IMG/VR virus record: IMGVR_UViG_3300022707_000146 | Location: 1-43,506 of that record | DNA from: a virus | Direction: 5' to 3' (one strand) | DNA length: 43,506 bases | Shown: positions 39,068 to 43,506 of the stretch, piece after piece | Layout of the letters: each line of letters begins with the position of its first letter | Position numbering within the stretch: the stretch's first letter is position 1 | Translations under genes and position numbers: made by a program | Notes under the pieces: generated by a model | Told to the model about the DNA's origin: nothing | Database searches by the model: none | The model's input: only the letters and a program-made list of their open reading frames with translations

Positions 39068-40662
39068 AATGGAACTCCTCCGAAACGACTGGTTGCTTTA
39101 GTTTGTGTGAAGAAGTCCTTCACTTTAGATGATGCACTCTTAGCGGGTGCTATTGCAATTTCTACAGCTGAAGCTAAGGCATCCTTAACATCATCATGAG
39201 CTGGACGACCCAGTATTAATTCTTCCTCTAGTATATTAGTCCAACCACCCTCTTGATGCCACATCTGTAAATTATCATATAGGTGTTCTAATGCAGAAGC
39301 TATACGCTCTTCTTTAGTTCCCTCTGCTCTTGATGGCCTAAACTCATCAACAGAAAGCCTGAGACCATCCCTACGTACATAATCTTTGATACTGTTAACA
39401 ATTACTTTCTGGGCAACTGAGACCTCTGCACGTAGCTTATTAAAACGCCACTTAGAATGTAGTGCAGAAACATGCTTAAAATATTCAATAGTTTTATCAG
39501 TCTTGAATCGGTCAATATCTAACACATAGTAATTACTATCACAATCAATACCTACTACCACGATAGCTGTAAAGTCAGCAGCCTTAGATAAGCTGAATGC
39601 AAAGTCAACTGCTGCGTATATATTAAGTTTACGGCCATTATAGAACCACTTACTACCCTCCTTAACTAGATGTCTTGGATTATAGTACTGGAACTTATCT
39701 CTATTAATACGATCGCTTCCAGGGTCATTGGGGTCATTATAATACTGTGAAAAGAACTGCACACGATCGCTATACTCACCTCTGATTCGAGATAAGGTCT
39801 GTAGGTCAAACCCAAAGGCCTTACCATCCGTACGTATAGCACGGGGCCATATAAAGATATTATCTACTTCCACTACAAACTCTTTAATATCCCATATAGC
39901 ACTTTGGTCTATCTTAATGCCCTCATCATCAAATACATCATACACTTGATTTTTCCAAGTATCGTATACATCATTAGGATGATAACGAGTCCCGCAGGCC
40001 ATTGTAAATCCACCGGGATTACGTATAGACGTAAACTGTGAAGCTTTCTTAGATACACTAGTACGCCCCTCTTCTGTATAGGCATTCTCTGGTATTACTA
40101 AATCATCCCCTACAACGATGTCTGCATGCCAACCAGTTGTATTAGTAGTAAGGCCAGCAGTTGCTATAGTAGCATCTCGTATAGCTTCCTGCTTACGTTT
40201 AACGTGGTCTATTGATAACTTAGTCTGGCTCCACTTTTCTCGCTTACCCTCCTGAGGATTTATATACTCTGGAAAGTATCGTTGGTATAGAGTGGAACCT
40301 AAGATATTCTGTATGGCAAATAATTGTGTCTGTGCTAACTCTGCTGTTGCTGATACATATAACATGGTGACTTCAGGTTGTCTTGTTATAACCCAAGCAC
40401 ACCACGTAGCTACCATATGACTCTTTAAGTGGGCTCGGGGCAGCATAATAAGCTTATTACTAGTTAGAGATTCTCCTTGTCCATATAAAGTGTACTCTTG
40501 CATCCACCTAAATATCTCTCTATGGACATCCCCGTACATATACCCTGGGTTTACTAGACGGGCAAAGAATTCTAAATCCACCAAAGCACGCTCTCTAACA
40601 TCGAGAGCAGCTTGTGGCATCAGTTTAATCTTCTTCTGTGCAGCTATTAACCAATCTTCCAT
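39064..40662 (-). CDS. Terminase large subunit
   Basis: Protein of 532 residues. The N-terminal ATPase has a Walker A-like motif LPRAHLKSH, the variant with His seen in some podophage terminases, and a Walker B ADIVVGDDLV. The nuclease part begins AAVDFAFS (catalytic Asp) and has a second acidic site GRPAHDDVKDALASA. It packages DNA into the prohead with the portal. It overlaps genes on both sides. Confidence 0.93.
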   Translation of the reverse strand: MEDWLIAAQKKIKLMPQAALDVRERALVDLEFFARLVNPGYMYGDVHREIFRWMQEYTLYGQGESLTSNKLIMLPRAHLKSHMVATWCAWVITRQPEVTMLYVSATAELAQTQLFAIQNILGSTLYQRYFPEYINPQEGKREKWSQTKLSIDHVKRKQEAIRDATIATAGLTTNTTGWHADIVVGDDLVIPENAYTEEGRTSVSKKASQFTSIRNPGGFTMACGTRYHPNDVYDTWKNQVYDVFDDEGIKIDQSAIWDIKEFVVEVDNIFIWPRAIRTDGKAFGFDLQTLSRIRGEYSDRVQFFSQYYNDPNDPGSDRINRDKFQYYNPRHLVKEGSKWFYNGRKLNIYAAVDFAFSLSKAADFTAIVVVGIDCDSNYYVLDIDRFKTDKTIEYFKHVSALHSKWRFNKLRAEVSVAQKVIVNSIKDYVRRDGLRLSVDEFRPSRAEGTKEERIASALEHLYDNLQMWHQEGGWTNILEEELILGRPAHDDVKDALASAVEIAIAPAKSASSKVKDFFTQTKATSRFGGVPF

Positions 40663-41165
40663 TACTTAACCTTCTTCAGCCTTAGTATATCCGCAGAGAA
40701 CTCATCCTCTAGTTGCTCTTGCATGCGCTTGTCATATGCGCTAGTATCCTTCTTAGGTCGACCAGCCCCGGCCTTATCCCAGCCTTTATCGGCTAAGTAT
40801 TTTTGAGCTTGGAACCCACCGTCTTCATCTAATGCACTTTCTATAATAGCCCGCAATCCAGCAGACCTAAGCTTAAGTTCCAATTCATTACGCCACTCAT
40901 CTATATACTTACGTATTTGTTTATTATTACACATACGTTGCCAGTGATTCCAACCTAATAGATAAGTAACTGCAAAATCATACTCAGTTACATCTTCATG
41001 CTCTAGGTATAGACGCTTAAGGGAGAGATATACTCTACCCTTATACTTGTAATCCTCATCTTTTAGGGTATAGAAGGCTTTATCTGTATAACCTATCTCA
41101 AGGAATAATCCTTGTGTTATAGGTCTTCCACCAATATCTTTAAATTTAGTTTTATCTATCTTCAT
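40662..41165 (-). CDS. Probable terminase small subunit
   Basis: Protein of 167 residues immediately before the large terminase (1-base overlap). It has a helical middle (FAVTYLLGWNHWQRMCNNKQ), a DKAGAGRPKKD basic loop and a charged C-terminus that could bind the large subunit. No clear helix-turn-helix is visible, so the assignment rests on position and size. Confidence 0.6.
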   Translation of the reverse strand: MKIDKTKFKDIGGRPITQGLFLEIGYTDKAFYTLKDEDYKYKGRVYLSLKRLYLEHEDVTEYDFAVTYLLGWNHWQRMCNNKQIRKYIDEWRNELELKLRSAGLRAIIESALDEDGGFQAQKYLADKGWDKAGAGRPKKDTSAYDKRMQEQLEDEFSADILRLKKVK

Positions 41166-41204
41166 TTAAATTCCAAAAATCTTATCTATCATAAATATTT
41201 CAAA

Positions 41205-43427
41205 TTAAAAGTATCTACCTCTAGCAATCATTTTTGCTGTTCTGGTTGCGGCTGTTTGTGATGTAATAGCCGTCAAAAAGAATAGTGTGCTAGTGGTACC
41301 GGTGGATGATTCGCTGGCGGAAAATGCAGTAGCGCCTGTTGGAAGTATACTAAGACCAGGGGGGATAGCTGTAAATGCCGCTGGGAATGTCCATGTTAAT
41401 CCGCCCGTTCTAAATCCACCTAGGAATGCAGCGTTAATAGCAGTTGATGCAACGGTAAAATCAAATGTACAAATCATGATGCCAGATGGCAGTTTCTCGA
41501 AATGACCATTGGAATTATCACCTTCTTCATATGGCAATTCAAAAGTCGTAGCTGGTAATGTAGTCCCACTTAATGCTATCCATTCAACAGGATCCACTAA
41601 TTGGTCGTGAGCGTCTGCTATCACAACGCGTGTTGCATCTCTCCCGCCACTAATTGCTACAAATTGAAATGCTGATGTAAGCAAGCTTAACCCACCAATG
41701 TCCGCAAAGTTCCTCAACACCCATTCATTAGGTATATTATTAGTGTCCTGTACTGCATTAAGAATTTGTTTGATATTTGAATTCCCATTCAACTCCAAAC
41801 CATCAACAACAACCCTATAATTACGGTCAATATTCTGACTTAATGCTGATGCAGTTATTCCCACAACTTCAGTGGCGAGGCCGAGGCCGTGGAATACTGT
41901 ATTTTTATAGAACTCAATCGTACCACCAACAAGTTCGTGATAGCTTAGTGGAATATCATTACTCCCGTTATGGGAATAAACCGTAGTATGTCTACATGAA
42001 GTATTTTCACCTGCTAGTCCAACAGCACCAATAACTATACAATTACTATAATAACTATCAGCAGTATTACCGTGGAAGTCAGCACAATATATTGATGCAG
42101 CCTTATCATTTTCAAGACGACTATTTACAATTCTAATATCTCTACATGGTGGATTAGCATCTTCGGCATCTCCGCCCGTGGTGATAGCGTGTCGACCGCC
42201 ATAAGAATCAACACCGTCTATCAGGACGCTTTGAGAATTTATAATATTGATACCATAGTCATCACCTGATTGGAAATCTTTATAAAATCTACCCCTGATG
42301 ACATTAGTTTTATACGCCCTATCTAAAGCTAGCGCACCATTACCTGTAGATGTAAGTTCAGCAGAATCTAATCTTAATTCAGAGTATGCAGTGTGTATTG
42401 TTCTAAGTGCGAATACTGATGTACCTGAGTTTATAAATTTACCGCCGACAATCCAAACACAAATAGGTGTAACCTTGAAAAGCTTGTCAGTAGAAATGCC
42501 AGTGTAATTCGCTTGTAATGGTGTAGTTGATGTTACTATGCTACCAGCTATACTGGCTATCTCGAAAAACTCCCCATCATGATATTCTGGCCTGTGGGAT
42601 GAGAATGAATTAGCAACGTCGACATCAGCAATAATTAGATCTCTAACCGCAAGACCTGACACAGATGAAAATACTAACGCATCATCACCTTTATTTGCAG
42701 CAGCAGTTACATTTCCCTGACTAACCTTAGAACCTTGCACTGTAATAAACGAAGTTGCACTTGTAAAAGTACAGTTTGTACTCAGAAAGAATGTAGCGCC
42801 TGTTGATGTTATATCTTCTGTGTATCTGTAAGTTGAGCCTGTATAATCAACAATTACTTTATTATTAGCAACTGCGAAATCGTTGACTGCTCGTATGAAT
42901 ATAGTATCATCAACCATACCATCACCGGTTGCACCAAAGGTTTGATAGCCTTCTATAGCATTACTAATACGCAACACTAATGCAAGAGTTGGAACTCCAG
43001 TACATTGAATAATATTAAAAGTATTAGGGGTTACTGTCGATGCTAAAACAACATTAAATAATCCATTAGCTCTATCTTCAATATTTAGGACCATTCCCAC
43101 TTTTAATTCAGTATCTACTACAGCTGCAACTAGTGTCTTATGAGGTTTTATTGCCTTAGCAGCTATACTATCATCTACAAATTGTACAGTAGCACCTACA
43201 GTAGAAGAAGTAATATCTCCTTTACGTAGGGGTTCGGTATCTCCTAGGGGCACTGGTAGGTTTAATAGTCTTTTACTATTCATATCTAAATCTTGAGACA
43301 TGATATTATTACTACCAACAGAGTGGATTATCTCTGTATTAATAACCTCTTCTATCTTTTCAAAGTTATCATTAATCTTAGATAAATTAAACCCACTCTT
43401 AATTTCTTTTAATGTTATATCTGACAT
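41205..43427 (-). CDS. Tailspike / tail fibre with beta-helix
   Basis: Protein of 740 residues. The N-terminus (1-90) has the NSKRLLNLPVPLGDTEPLRK motif typical of particle-attachment domains. FGATGDGMVDDTIFIRAVND (around 170) opens a pectate-lyase-like beta-helix with repeated short strands to about 600. The C-terminus (HFEKLPSGIMICTFDF, WTFPAAFTAIPPGLS) is a trimerising/receptor domain. It recognises and possibly degrades surface polysaccharide. First gene of the right arm; AGAGAGA precedes its ATG. Confidence 0.85.
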   Translation of the reverse strand: MSDITLKEIKSGFNLSKINDNFEKIEEVINTEIIHSVGSNNIMSQDLDMNSKRLLNLPVPLGDTEPLRKGDITSSTVGATVQFVDDSIAAKAIKPHKTLVAAVVDTELKVGMVLNIEDRANGLFNVVLASTVTPNTFNIIQCTGVPTLALVLRISNAIEGYQTFGATGDGMVDDTIFIRAVNDFAVANNKVIVDYTGSTYRYTEDITSTGATFFLSTNCTFTSATSFITVQGSKVSQGNVTAAANKGDDALVFSSVSGLAVRDLIIADVDVANSFSSHRPEYHDGEFFEIASIAGSIVTSTTPLQANYTGISTDKLFKVTPICVWIVGGKFINSGTSVFALRTIHTAYSELRLDSAELTSTGNGALALDRAYKTNVIRGRFYKDFQSGDDYGINIINSQSVLIDGVDSYGGRHAITTGGDAEDANPPCRDIRIVNSRLENDKAASIYCADFHGNTADSYYSNCIVIGAVGLAGENTSCRHTTVYSHNGSNDIPLSYHELVGGTIEFYKNTVFHGLGLATEVVGITASALSQNIDRNYRVVVDGLELNGNSNIKQILNAVQDTNNIPNEWVLRNFADIGGLSLLTSAFQFVAISGGRDATRVVIADAHDQLVDPVEWIALSGTTLPATTFELPYEEGDNSNGHFEKLPSGIMICTFDFTVASTAINAAFLGGFRTGGLTWTFPAAFTAIPPGLSILPTGATAFSASESSTGTTSTLFFLTAITSQTAATRTAKMIARGRYF

Positions 43428-43506
43428 TATCTCTCTCTTATCACTTATGCGTTAAATACTAGGCTCGTCCTAGCTCCCTTCCCTTTGCAAATCCCTGTTC
43501 AAATTA
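43428..43506 (-). promoter_or_regulatory. Leader of the right arm with an inverted repeat
   Basis: Seventy-nine bases before the tailspike. On the - strand there is TTTGCA, AAGGGAAGGGAG, an inverted repeat CTAGG/CCTAG around ACGAG, then TAGTATTTAA and the ribosome site AGAGAGA. The order TTGCA, GGGAA, CTA faintly recalls the promoter-like blocks at 21306 and 37056 but is too diverged to call. It probably holds or adjoins the first right-arm promoter. Confidence 0.35.

Noticed and set aside
1-43506. CRISPR array, integrase or lysogeny module
   Set aside because: No regularly spaced repeats, no integrase, excisionase or CI-like repressor motifs seen; gene content fits a lytic phage.

Overview
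The window reads as a complete or nearly complete genome of a lytic, podovirus-type tailed phage of a Gram-negative host. Evidence for a virus: a full set of terminase, portal, scaffold, capsid, tail-tube, internal virion, tailspike and lysis genes, tight gene packing with ATGA/TAATG overlaps, and no host genes. Evidence for a Gram-negative host: an M15 endolysin, a membrane-anchored coiled-coil spanin-like protein and a lipobox lipoprotein. The layout (replication arm and virion arm converging on one terminator, family A DNA polymerase, very large internal virion protein, amidoligase genes) resembles LUZ24-like and phiEco32-like podophages; that placement is inferred from memory of those groups, not from a search. 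No phage RNA polymerase is visible, but an ECF-like sigma factor is.

Left arm, + strand, 96-21948. (1) 96-7018: a coupled eight-gene run with a class I and a class II glutamine amidotransferase, two paralogous ATP-grasp ligases, two glutamine-synthetase-fold amidoligases and two unknown proteins; this looks like a peptide/amide modification pathway and is the most distinctive part of the window. (2) 7022-21251: replication and nucleotide metabolism: intein-bearing primase-helicase, metallophosphoesterase, sigma factor, RNA ligase with an apparent frame break, family A DNA polymerase cut in two by an HNH endonuclease gene, SSB-like protein, 5' exonuclease, MazG-like and DUF5664-like nucleotide hydrolases, HNH nuclease, PhoH-like ATPase and an HTH/exonuclease/zinc-ribbon fusion, with several tiny membrane proteins between them. 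(3) 21252-21948: a promoter-like leader, a lipoprotein and two microproteins.

A perfect 16-bp hairpin with T tracts on both sides (21958-21993) ends both arms. Right arm, - strand, 43427 down to 22009, in transcription order: tailspike, probable small terminase, large terminase, portal, small protein, a promoter-like region, tRNA-Pro and tRNA-Leu, scaffold, major capsid protein, a decoration-like protein, a terminator, head-fibre-like protein (apparent ATT start), tail tube/adaptor proteins, acetyltransferase, three internal virion proteins, endolysin, holin, spanin-like protein and a 42-residue lysine-rich protein.

How it works together (inference): host RNA polymerase would transcribe the left arm first. 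The phage sigma factor would then redirect it to late promoters. Two nearly identical promoter-like blocks, one before the lipoprotein (+ strand, 21306) and one before the tRNA/scaffold/capsid block (- strand, 37056), are the best candidates for its targets. Selfish elements sit in the two core replication genes: an intein in the Toprim active site of the primase, and an HNH gene between motifs A and B of the polymerase.
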